From Fragilariopsis cylindrus CCMP1102 (lineage: Eukaryota > Bacillariophyta > Bacillariophyceae > Bacillariales > Bacillariaceae): a stretch of DNA of 64,000 bases. A model generated the notes under the pieces. The model was given only the letters and a program-made list of their open reading frames with translations. It had not been told where the DNA came from and did no database searches. Shown here piece by piece: positions 38,031 to 47,565 of this stretch. Where the stretch lies: positions 310,001-374,000 of the forward strand of contig FMBT01000318.1 of NCBI GenBank assembly GCA_900095095.1, in the 5' to 3' direction. How positions within the stretch are numbered: the first letter of the stretch is position 1; each line of letters opens with the position of its first letter. Both the position numbers and the translations under genes were made by a program.

Positions 38031-40741
38031 TCAAATACCAAATTGTCCAATTCCATCATTTGGAACTCCAATAGTAGCCAATGCATTAGCTGATGTAGCA
38101 GCAGTAGCACGAGCAGCAGTATTTTGTCTTTTTCTACTACTATCTGGAATAGCGGAAAAAAAAGATTCATTCGTCCGTTTCTTTTTTGTCTTATCAGGAT
38201 TTAAAAGATAATAAAGAGGAGACTCGGACGCCTTACTTTTAATATTATGTTTCTTCTTCTTGTACGCTATCACACGGGTTCCTAATCCATTGATAGCAGC
38301 TTTGAACTTTGACTTTTTTATTTCTCCTTTTGTAACGGTAGGGTTTGTTAATTTAATCATTTTCACCAATGCCTGTTCTTGAATAGCGGAACATAAACTC
38401 CAGCGGTCAACAGCATTCATGTTATCATCTGTATCACGTAATCTTTTTAATTGTTCTGCTGTACAAGACACAAAGGCCAACTCTAATGATGCGGTGTACT
38501 TTGATTTCTCATTGCCAATTCCATCAAAATATCCGTTCGTATCAAAAAACATACCATTATTGTCAACAAATCTTGCTATCTTGTTTTGTCTTTTTAAACC
38601 AGTTAGAACATTTGCCAATTGGAACCCTGTTAATGGAATTTCTGCAAATGGAGAATCTCTTAATTCATCCTGAACCATTTTCTCCATTTCATTGTTATTA
38701 TTACTATTGTTATTATATTCATATACGGCTAAAATGCTGCTGTCATCAGAACCTTTAGAAGAAGTAGGAGTAGTAGTAGAAGAAGACGTAGGTGATGACA
38801 TGTCTGATAATTGAGATGATTGAGGTGATAAGGTGAGACGACGACTGTTGACAACTGTTGTTGGTTGTTTTAGTTTTTGCATTTCATTGTCCTGTTGTTG
38901 TTTCTCCTTATCCTTTTTAGCTAGTAATTCATCTTTACGTACTACTGCTCGTTCTAAAGCACTAATTTTCTCATTAGCTTTATTAAGTGCTGCATTCAAA
39001 CTGTTATTTTTGGATTGCATTCTAACAGTTGATTCGGTGTTACGATTAAGTGCTTCTACAATCAAAGAAGCGCTTGCATTATCCTTTAATCTAATACCAC
39101 ATTCATTTGATTGTATAAAATGTAGTCTAATACTGTTGCTCCAGTCTTCAAGTTTTTTGATACTCAAACCGTTGATAGATCTAAATACCGATTCCATACG
39201 ATGAACAACCAAATCCCCGGACCATATTTAATAAACATGTGGTTGTAAGACATGATAACCGTGGCTGCAAGCCCACGCAACCATGGACGTAATCTTTCAC
39301 CTTGCTTAAAATCTTCTAAATTACTGGGAAGTAATCCATCAATTACTCTATTAATAAATTGATCATCACCAAGAGGAATACCATCAAAACAGCAATGTTT
39401 CGGCTTCCCCAAAACGTCAGGATAATCATTCAAGCACATTCCAGCTGGTAGTGTTAATCCAACACCACCAAAGTCTATATAGGTTTGCATATTGCCCCCA
39501 ATTTTGTGACCAGAACGTGCAGCCGTCTGAACCAATGTTATATCACGATGGACTATACACATTGTCATCGTTCCTTTTCTAGGGGATTTACCTGTATATT
39601 GCATAACAATTTTTTTAGGTGTTTTTGGAGGAAGGTGCTTACGAATTGTAGCAGTTTGCTGAGTGCCCGCATAAGAACGACCATTTTCTTGACAACGATA
39701 GAATATATAATCACGTTTATCATCATCTACTTCTCTACATAGCATTCTGTTGTCCTCAATGAAAGCACATGCCATGGCATGCTCATTGTCAATTTCATAA
39801 AGATCAGGATCATGATAATTCATGTGGGACATTCCGTATGAATTTTTTGTCTTTGGTTCACGCCAACCGATATTAATAACTTTAACATATGGATCCCATA
39901 CCATCTCTGAAAAACGCATTTGTTCTACCTCACTTGATCTTCCCATGCTATATGTACTATGACACAGTTTAGATCGATCTACATAATTTGAATTTGATAA
40001 TGTTGACGATTTCATGATGCTTACACAAATAGAATATAGATCAATTTTTTCAATGAAATCAATTGCATCATCAGCTCGTAGCACCATTGATGGTATTTTT
40101 GGATACAAGCACCGCGTGCTGGCATCCCATATTTCCCCATCACCCAGGAATACTTTCTCGTCGTAGCCTTTTTTTAAATTAGCTCTCATCGTTACCCACC
40201 AAATTTGCTTGCTGGCCTCACCAATCAGGTAGGGATGTTCGGGATGATTGGCTTTAAGTAAGGCTAGCAACGAACCAAAATAATTCAAGATTGTAGTTAC
40301 TCCAAGACGAGATGGATCAACTTGATGCCAACCATTGTCTTTGTACCAACCAAGGGGAATGAAATTCTTAATTAATAATTCCATGTACTGCTTGAAGAAG
40401 TGGACAACTTTTTCACCTTTAATGTCATCATACTCCAATGTGTTAAAGTATTTATTTGTACCTTCTCCAAACATCTGAGTAACAGCATCATAGCATCTAC
40501 GACCAAGCCTATCGTTGCTTGATGTACCATCACTAATACCAGCGGCCCTAGTAGAAGTACTCTCTACATCATTCGTTGCATTATTTGAATTCTTTCTAAT
40601 AGAGGCTGCAACTGCTTCGAAAGCATTCTCTCTTCCTGTATTACGAGGATGATTTGGATGGTAAATATTACTTGGATGAGCGGCACGGTGTTGGGTGCCG
40701 GTGTTTTTATTACCACCAGCAGCACGAGCCATTCCACTCAT
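38031..40741 (-). CDS. Tyrosine recombinase (Crypton-like) with coiled-coil C-terminal region
   Basis: Site-specific recombinase/integrase. Residues 100-165 resemble the core-binding domain. Catalytic positions: R268 (GRSSEVEQ), K297/K299 (WREPKTKN), K385xxR388 (GKSPRKG), H412 (RSGH) and Y421 (MQTYID). The spacing R-K 29-31, R-H 24 and H-Y 9 fits Cre (28, 23, 9) and lambda Int. The RKG...GG.. YI pattern recalls Crypton and oomycete/diatom YR proteins. The frame breaks at a C run (39215-39218); one extra base turns GIWLF into GDLVVHRMESVF and joins the second part, giving about 900 residues with a coiled coil (LNAALNKANEKISALERAV), a KDKEKQQQDNEMQKL stretch and a Lys-rich tail. Without the extra base the protein ends after about 525 residues, still with the whole catalytic domain. 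Confidence 0.85.
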
Positions 40742-41212
40742 ACTGATGTTATTCTTTATTGCAAGTAGTTACTGCTACAGTTGTCTTTACTTTACTGCCG
40801 CTGTATGCTTAATGGTTATGTACAACAAGTGAACTTGTTGTCTTTTATAAGAATCGCATTGCCGCATTGCCTTAATGTTTTTTGCGGAAAAGCACATACT
40901 GCACATCATGTACATGTATGTAAACTATTCACTTAGGACTATTTTCTTTGTAACGAGCATTGGTTTTAGCGCGCACTTAATACTCTGATGGAATACAGAC
41001 CAACTTTCAGGTTAATATTACCTGAAACCTTTTAGTTGTCTGTCGGATTATTGAAAATTAGAGCGTTCAAATAGCTACCAGGTACTACGTATTAGTAGTA
41101 GCGACAATGACCAAATTATAATTTTGACTTGTACCGGAGTTAAGGTTGAAAGTAGTATTAGCTCTATTATCTTCTTCTTCACTAGGATTATCTTTGATAT
41201 CTCTATCGTACC
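40742..41212. other. Right end of the element and promoter region
   Basis: 470 bp upstream of the recombinase gene and of the plus-strand coiled-coil gene. Contains TTTTAGCGC (40964-40972) and the palindrome at 41005-41027. No gene seen. Confidence 0.5.
41005..41027. repeat. Right palindrome: 8-bp arms, 7-bp spacer
   Basis: Perfect arms TTTCAGGT and ACCTGAAA flank TAATATT. This is the architecture of a tyrosine-recombinase core site. The nonamer TAATATTAC at 41013-41021 also equals the geminivirus-type rolling-circle origin loop, but no Rep gene is present. Confidence 0.6.
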
Positions 41213-42997
41213 ATGCCACGCCCACCCCCACCTCGACCGCCGCCACCTCTATCCACTCAGGCGGTAGCTTGTAATAATGTAAATGAAAGTATCGGCGGGG
41301 ACGACAATAATCTAGCAAGGCAACACGAAAATGAAAATGGAGATCAAGCGTCAACACCCATTCGCCACCACCGTCACCACGATAGTAGCAATAAATCCAG
41401 CGATACCACCAACGCAAGAATTGAATCGTCTCCATTGAGAGCAGCAGCCAATTTGATTCAATCGCTTGATATTGCTCACACAGAAATGAAGAGTTTAGCC
41501 GGATCAGCCGCTGCGGACGCGGAAAATGCAAGACGGAATGCTCGTACCGCACAGGAGATTGCCCGACGGTATCAAAACCGATCGTATCCTACGTTCAAAA
41601 TGGATGCATTGGAGGCTTCTGCTACCAATACTACTACAACTACCTCGACTTCTTTTTCAATCACTCCTCGTCCGAAACCTCCAGAAATGATGAGATTTGA
41701 CGATAATCGTGATGGCGATTGTTTCGAAAACAACAACAACAATAAGCTGAGTGACACCGCTGAAGAATCTTCTACAACCTCAATTGATGAGAAACTTCCA
41801 ATTGATGATTTTCGAAGAACAGCGTCAAAGAAAATTATATCGTCGTCATCTTCTAGTAGCAGAAATGTCGATCCAAGCAGAGGGGTATTCTATTCGCCCA
41901 CCTCAATCGAACGGATAGCACAGCATCACGCTGATGAATTCCTAGAACTATCGCTCGAACTGGAACAGATGAAACAAGCACTAAAATCAGAGCAACTTTT
42001 GCATCAAAATTGCCAAATATCCTTATCTTCGATTCAATCAAAAACAGCTAGTTTGGAGAAAAGAAATCAGAAATTTTTGGAGGATAGTGAAAAACAACGT
42101 CAACAATCGACAAAACAAATATTAGATTTCGAACAAGAGTTGGAACTAAATCGGTTGAGATTGCAAGCCGCAGAAGAAGATGCTCAATTGGCGTTAGATC
42201 TAGCGAAGGACAGTGCAGAGCAACGTGATGAAATGGAAGGATATTTACTTCAGGCGGAGGAAGAAATTCGTAATCTAAAGCAGCAGCAAGGACACATTGT
42301 TGTTAATCGAGAGGAAGGTGGCAGTCAACAACAACAATTAGTGATCGCCGAAACGCCAGAACGTCATGTTCATTTTTCTTCAGAATCCGATATAGTACAA
42401 CACGAAGAAAAGTCGTCGTTTGAAGTGTCTGATACACCGCGTCCTTCTCGATCTATGATTACTGCTGGTCGTCAAGTACTTATTCGACAACGGAATATGC
42501 TGGCTTCTTCTTCACCCCACCAAGATGCAATCATCCGGATAGACCTTTCACCAACAAAATCAGCAGAACGGCGTCAGCGACTTTGTCAACGATTGAACGA
42601 ACAGCTAAATGAGAGCAATGATGGGACCAATATCACGCTATTTTCATCTTCCTCCTCCCCCTCTCGAACACCTAATTCTCCGAATCGTAGTACGGATGTA
42701 TTGGTAGAAGGAACCATCACCAACGCAGCAACGAAAAGGAAACTAGACGAATATCAGACGGCTATTAGAATATTACAAATCAGTGGCAAACGTCTTGACC
42801 TAGATGTATATTGGTGGAGAGAGCATAGCAAGACTTTGCCATCAAATAATCCTATACAAATAGATATCATGACTCGACAATATTGTCAAAATGTAGAGTT
42901 CAAAATTGATCGACAGCAAAAGGATATCAATCAGTTGGAGTCACTTTGCGGATATCTGGAAAAGAAACTTGTATCGGACGAGGAACCCAGTTGCTGA
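41213..42997 (+). CDS. Coiled-coil protein of unknown function, 594 aa
   Basis: Single exon. It begins with a polyproline stretch (MPRPPPPRPPPPL), then disordered Ser/Asn/His-rich sequence. An Ala/Arg-rich helix (DAENARRNARTAQEIARRY) and a long coiled coil over about residues 240-360 (LELSLELEQMKQALKSEQLL, DAQLALDLAKDSAEQRDEME) follow. A C-terminal folded-looking region has TKRKLDEYQTAIRILQISG. Probably a cytoskeletal or scaffold protein; no family recognised. Divergent from the recombinase gene and probably outside the element. Confidence 0.65.
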   Translation: MPRPPPPRPPPPLSTQAVACNNVNESIGGDDNNLARQHENENGDQASTPIRHHRHHDSSNKSSDTTNARIESSPLRAAANLIQSLDIAHTEMKSLAGSAAADAENARRNARTAQEIARRYQNRSYPTFKMDALEASATNTTTTTSTSFSITPRPKPPEMMRFDDNRDGDCFENNNNNKLSDTAEESSTTSIDEKLPIDDFRRTASKKIISSSSSSSRNVDPSRGVFYSPTSIERIAQHHADEFLELSLELEQMKQALKSEQLLHQNCQISLSSIQSKTASLEKRNQKFLEDSEKQRQQSTKQILDFEQELELNRLRLQAAEEDAQLALDLAKDSAEQRDEMEGYLLQAEEEIRNLKQQQGHIVVNREEGGSQQQQLVIAETPERHVHFSSESDIVQHEEKSSFEVSDTPRPSRSMITAGRQVLIRQRNMLASSSPHQDAIIRIDLSPTKSAERRQRLCQRLNEQLNESNDGTNITLFSSSSSPSRTPNSPNRSTDVLVEGTITNAATKRKLDEYQTAIRILQISGKRLDLDVYWWREHSKTLPSNNPIQIDIMTRQYCQNVEFKIDRQQKDINQLESLCGYLEKKLVSDEEPSC

Positions 42998-43554
42998 TGA
43001 TTGATTCAGTACAGAAGACGAACTGTGTGTGATTTATAGTGTTCAAATAACAGCCAAGTTGCAGTTTTCTGAAAATTATGGTAAGGTCATCTAGATAATA
43101 CTGATATATCCTATAATATGTATTTGCTAGAGATATAGGACAATATAGAAACAAGCTTTGAGTTCCTTCTAGAGTAGGACCTACCGGTACTTAATTTTAA
43201 TTCAATAACACTGTTCGTTTATTTCGGCGGACAGACGGTTGACTTCACCGTTTTATTTTATTTTTTAAACTTTTGAACTTACTTTGTTTCGAAGTTCAAG
43301 ATGTGTTGTTGCGATTACAATTACACACTAGACATTTTTTTCATGTCTTCGAGACCAGTAAAGATTGTCATAACTTCACGGGGCTGAATGAATAGTATTG
43401 ATTTGAATCGACCGAAATTACGTTCATGTACTGCAGTGGACTTGAAATCTAGAAGATTTGAAGATTGTTGAACGCTTGAAGAAAGGCACTGAAGGAAATA
43501 GGAAAAGCTGCTCTAGAAAAAAAAAACGTCGCAAAAGACGCGTAAATTGCTCTG
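42998..43554. other. Intergenic, nothing recognised
   Basis: 3' sequence of the coiled-coil gene and 5' sequence of the transporter gene. No RNA or repeat seen. Confidence 0.5.
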
Positions 43555-45246
43555 ATGGTGGCGAATGATGTAAACACCCACCATAGACATGTACAAACAC
43601 GCCATGATGAAACCACCGCATTGTCATCGTCATTGCCACTGTCACCGCAGTTGTCGTCGAAGACTTTGTTGAAAAACCAAGACCATGAATTTGGTCAACG
43701 ATTTATGATGGCCTTGAACATAGCAGGAGTTGCATTCTCATTACTCGTCACAGTATTTAGCTTATTCTACGTTGATGTCTTCCTTCGAGTATATCGACTA
43801 CCACTTCATTCGTACAGCACTGGGAATCTGGTCTTTACAGTCGTCAACACAACCAATGATCTACTAGGAGCTTGGTTACTCGATGCAGCAGCTACAAGAA
43901 TGAATAGAAGTGATCTTATAGGAATTGCTGGCTCATTATTTGCGTTATGTTTCTTGTAAGTTTGTTTTATTTCGTTCTGCTAATTGTTATTTGCTGCAAA
44001 TAACACTTTATTAGCTACGCAAGCTTTTTCCTTTTGTAATACTAATTTTGTGTACGTTGTCAAAACTATTATTTATAGAACCCCCTTCTTCCGGTGGAAC
44101 GATCCTAGCGATAACGAAACACACGACGTGGCTCATTTTATAATTTCAATTAGCATGTACGACACATTATATTCATTTACGATGATCTTGTTGGGCTCGT
44201 TGGTAATAGATAATCATCATTTGACGGATAAGGAACGCGTCAACTTCATGGCTAGCGGCAAAATACTGAATCTTTTCGCAGCATTCTTCGTGGCTAGGAT
44301 TGGTCTAGAAATTTTTGATACAAACGATATGCATCAATTTCGAATATTCCTTGTCTTGTTGGCTTTGTTGTTGCTATACTTTTCCTCGTTTCTCAAATTA
44401 TGATACACTATCACGTTGTTGTACATTGGAAGGCTGCAAGGATACGCTTTTCGGACGTACACAGACGACAAACTCATACTCCCAAAAGAACGGAAAGGCT
44501 GAAACCACAACAAGTCGCCCGTGACTTTTGGCGTTATCATAACTTCTGGGCTTGGATAGGAATGGAATTATTCCTAGAAAGTCAAAACTCATTTTCAAAT
44601 GCATTTCTAAAAACGTTTGTTGACAGCTGATACACGATGCAGGCGTTTCTAGAGAAGGATGTGATTGGTTGCTCTCTACAATACGTCCACTGGGCCTCAT
44701 ATGTACGATTTTGTGCTACATTCCAATTCGTCGTCTGGGCTATAAGAAAGTATATCCATCCTGTTTGCCACGAATATCGGTCTTTGCTTATTCATGTGGT
44801 TCGGAGCTGATCATAATTCAACGGGTATCATTATTGCGTTCCTAATTATCTACCCAGCCATTACTGGAGCTGTTGCATCTGCCGGATTTCATCTTGTGAT
44901 GAGCGACATGGTATTGGAGATGAAGAAAATGCATGCCGTTGATGGTCGTCTCGATGAAGCATCTCTTGCTGGTCTATTCATGGGAGTGAACGCCCTCTTT
45001 TGTAAACCTGCAGAATCGATCCTTCCTGTCGTGGCTGCAAATATGTTGGATAAACTGGACTTCATATCCGAAGAAAATGAGGATGCTGTCCAACGAGTCT
45101 TATTTAAACTATTGGTTTTGCCCCCATTGGTATTTTCCTTTATAGAATGGATTTCTTGGAGACGATATACTTTAACACCTGCTGCTACGAATCAAATGAG
45201 AGAGGATCTACGAAAGTTGGAACAAAAGAATACATCGCTCGCCTGA
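43555..45246 (+). CDS. MFSD13A/TMEM180-like major-facilitator membrane protein
   Basis: Polytopic protein of the TMEM180 branch of the MFS. Exon 1 (43555-43955, donor GTAAG) has the first helices with YVDVFLRVYRLP and VVNTTNDLLGAWLLD, the family's N-D-P/L-like loop. Exon 2 (from 44079, acceptor TTTATAG) has TPFFRW, SMYDTLYSFTMILLGSLV and IFLVLLALLLLYFSSFL. Further blocks: RLKPQQVARDFWRYHNFWAWIG at 44500-44570, GLICTILCYIPIRRLGYKK near 44700, and from 44794 the last helices ending in FIEWISWRRYTL. The frame changes near 44401, 44632 and 44765 with no good introns in evidence. Either small introns were missed or the sequence has indels; alternatively the gene is decaying. Confidence 0.6.
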
Positions 45247-45330
45247 AGAAGTTTTGGCCTAACAACACCTTTACGTTGTGGCATGTATACTAGTAAATAT
45301 TTTTAAATTAAATCTTTGTGCTACTGAATA

Positions 45331-47190
45331 CTAGAAATTTTTATCGTGTTCACGAGAAATTCTGTTTGATAGATCTGCCTGATTCCGCCACGGAATTATA
45401 AGTTTCACAGACTGTTTCTCCTTTTCGAGCAATTTCAAGTCTGTGCAGCATTCATGACAAAGTGCTCGTGGTCCACCATCCGTGGTATTACAATCAGTTG
45501 ATGTCACAAAGACAGCTTGATACATTTGACATGCATCACAGAGAGGTACGGCGGGTACGCGAGGAGCAGTCCAAATGTCGTGAATGATTGGATATACGAC
45601 CTTGTTATCACTTTCATTTTCGTCCCTGTTGAAATGAACTAGTTTTCTATCAACAAGCATCACCGCTGTCTCGACATCCCCATGACATGCGTGGTAATAA
45701 CGAATATTTAGTCGGAACGGTACTTGACTCAATTTGGTGTCTTTCATGATCTTGTCATTTGTAATAGGTTTAGAAGAACTAATACCTAAGTATCCCCTTC
45801 GGATAGGATTTGGTTTATTTGAATTATTGTCGATCCAATCCATAATAGGTGTTGTATAATCGACCGATCCAGTTTTGTAGAAGTTGTTCTCAATGAAAAA
45901 GCAACCCGAGGGTTGTTCGCGTTGATGAGTATCCTCGCCGCCGTCACTGTCGTTCTCGTCTTCATCGTTGCCAATATTTTGGCTTGAATTAGTATTAATA
46001 TTAGTAATCGCAATATCGGTATCATCATTCCCAGTACAAGTATTATTATCACCAGCAGCACCAGCACCAGCAGCAACTACTGCATTCCAAAGCCCGTCTT
46101 CTGCCATTTGTGACAGTATCATGTGTAAATCCCATAATGTTTGGCTTGCTCGAAATTCCAAAACCATACGATGACAGTCTGATGTGTGATGGCGTTTTGG
46201 TTGTCTCCTCCAGATTTCAAATGTAATGGTACTAGTAGTATCCGTTTGAGAACTGCTATTGATATTATTATTATTATTAGTAGTAGTAGTAGTAGTAAGA
46301 CGTTGTTTACTCGACGATTGTTGTTGTGCATAGTATGGTGGTAGACCATGACGATCAGGCATCCGTAGTCGAGCAAGTGCGTGATAATCGGCCACCCCTG
46401 ACTTGACGGCATGTGTTTCTTGATACATACGAAGTGTATTGTTAACTTGGTTATCAGATCGTGCCATATCTTCTAGTTGCCGATGCGTAGGAATTGAATC
46501 AAAAAGTTTCTGTAATTCTTTATGATAGGACAATGTGTGTGTAGGATTATCCAAAGAAGTGACCCGGTCACCGCCATTGTCGTCATCATCGTCATTATCT
46601 AGTGGTCCTCCTCCCCCGACATAATTGAAACGTTCGGGTAGAGATAGCCGTTTACCATCCATCCATTTCCAGCCACCAGCGTGGGGTTTAGTTTTCGTTG
46701 TTTTAGTAGTATTAGCAGTATTGACTGATATTTTACCATCGTCATCGTCGTCGTCGTCGTCGTTGTTGTCGTTGTCGTTTAATTCTATATCTTTTGTAGA
46801 AACTTTAGCTACTTTGTTGACTTTTCGATCATCTAGTTGTTTCCATTCATTCACGTATTCTTTCAGTGTATTTTCTACAATTTCATGAGTGGGAAGGACG
46901 GCAATAGATTTACAGTTGAACGGATCATCATCATCGTCGTCATCATCATCGCCAATGTCGTTATTATTAACTACCGGTGAAGTTGATGGTAACGATGAGA
47001 ATCTAGATCTCTTCCTCATTCTTGCGCCGCTACTACTATCAGAAGTTTTGGAAAGAGAAGTACTACCCGTCTTCGTTTTATTTTTCGTCCTCGCCTCCTC
47101 CCTCTCTGTCGTCGGATTCAGACTTTCAATTGCTAGTAAAAACTTCCATTGTCTTGATGCTTCCTCCGACGATAGTTGCTCTGCTGTCAT
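45331..47190 (-). CDS. SNAPC3: snRNA-activating protein complex subunit 3 (SNAPC3)
   Basis: SNAPc binds the proximal element of snRNA promoters for RNA polymerases II and III. Single exon, 619 residues, longer than the human protein (411) because of Asp, Thr and Asn runs. The conserved C-terminal half has SGCFFIENNFY, YTTPIMDWI, FRLNIRYYHACHGDVETAVML, DRKLVHFN, and the zinc-like CDACQMYQAVFVTSTD with CHECCTDLKLL. FEIWRRQPKRHHTSDCHRMV and an upstream TLWDLHMILSQM complete the core. The start at 47190 lies inside a 28-bp repeat that also creates an upstream mini-ORF. Confidence 0.85.
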   Translation of the reverse strand: MTAEQLSSEEASRQWKFLLAIESLNPTTEREEARTKNKTKTGSTSLSKTSDSSSGARMRKRSRFSSLPSTSPVVNNNDIGDDDDDDDDDPFNCKSIAVLPTHEIVENTLKEYVNEWKQLDDRKVNKVAKVSTKDIELNDNDNNDDDDDDDDGKISVNTANTTKTTKTKPHAGGWKWMDGKRLSLPERFNYVGGGGPLDNDDDDDNGGDRVTSLDNPTHTLSYHKELQKLFDSIPTHRQLEDMARSDNQVNNTLRMYQETHAVKSGVADYHALARLRMPDRHGLPPYYAQQQSSSKQRLTTTTTTNNNNNINSSSQTDTTSTITFEIWRRQPKRHHTSDCHRMVLEFRASQTLWDLHMILSQMAEDGLWNAVVAAGAGAAGDNNTCTGNDDTDIAITNINTNSSQNIGNDEDENDSDGGEDTHQREQPSGCFFIENNFYKTGSVDYTTPIMDWIDNNSNKPNPIRRGYLGISSSKPITNDKIMKDTKLSQVPFRLNIRYYHACHGDVETAVMLVDRKLVHFNRDENESDNKVVYPIIHDIWTAPRVPAVPLCDACQMYQAVFVTSTDCNTTDGGPRALCHECCTDLKLLEKEKQSVKLIIPWRNQADLSNRISREHDKNF

Positions 47191-47244
47191 CTTGACCTTG
47201 GTATTGTTATTACGTTAGTTGCTCTGCTGTCATCTTGACCTTGG
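47174..47244. repeat. 28-bp direct repeat duplicating the SNAPC3 start codon
   Basis: Copies at 47174-47201 and 47217-47244, 43 bp apart (core TTGCTCTGCTGTCATCTTGA). On the minus strand both copies contain ATG followed by codons for TAEQL. The upstream copy makes an eight-codon uORF at 47233-47210 that stops 20 bp before the true start. Confidence 0.9.
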
Positions 47245-47565
47245 GATTGATTGTTATTACATTTATTTGTGGTCGTGTCGCTCGTCGTGATCTTTTATCG
47301 CGCAATAAGCGCGTAACGCGACGAAAAAAAGGATCTTGCTTTTTATTTAGCTTTTAGCTTTTTAACTTACATAAAACATACCGAACAAGACATAATCGGC
47401 AATGGTGTTTGATCTCATTTCTTATACATTCTTCCACTTACAGCTAAGACTACTACGGACTAGCAAGAGTGCGTATTAGGTATCCCTGATTTCGTATAAG
47501 AAAACACTACCTAGTCTCAATCTACTATTGTAACGAAGAAATATTATTGCTACAAGTAATACAAG
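47245..47565. other. Divergent intergenic region
   Basis: About 320 bp separating SNAPC3 (minus) and the lipase (plus). A GC-richer stretch (GCGCAATAAGCGCG near 47300) could bind a regulator. No gene seen. Confidence 0.4.

Larger units (their letters stand above)
35780..41027. mobile_element. Putative tyrosine-recombinase mobile element carrying a RusA resolvase
   Basis: About 5.25 kb, unlike the housekeeping surroundings. It holds a RusA-like gene (plus, 36283-36780), a tyrosine recombinase (minus, 40741-38031), a 46-bp tandem duplication and a 12-bp minisatellite array between their 3' ends. Proposed limits are two palindromes sharing TTCAGG and CCTGAA arms (35780-35796 and 41005-41027). 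Both sides also share AACTTTCA, TTTTAGCGC (35902-35910 and 40964-40972) and GCGCAC words. There are no transposase, reverse transcriptase or long terminal repeats. A Crypton-like element is the nearest known class; the limits are inferred. Confidence 0.55.

Noticed and set aside
41005-41027. Integrated single-stranded DNA virus
   Set aside because: Only the origin-like hairpin is present; no Rep or capsid gene is seen on either side.
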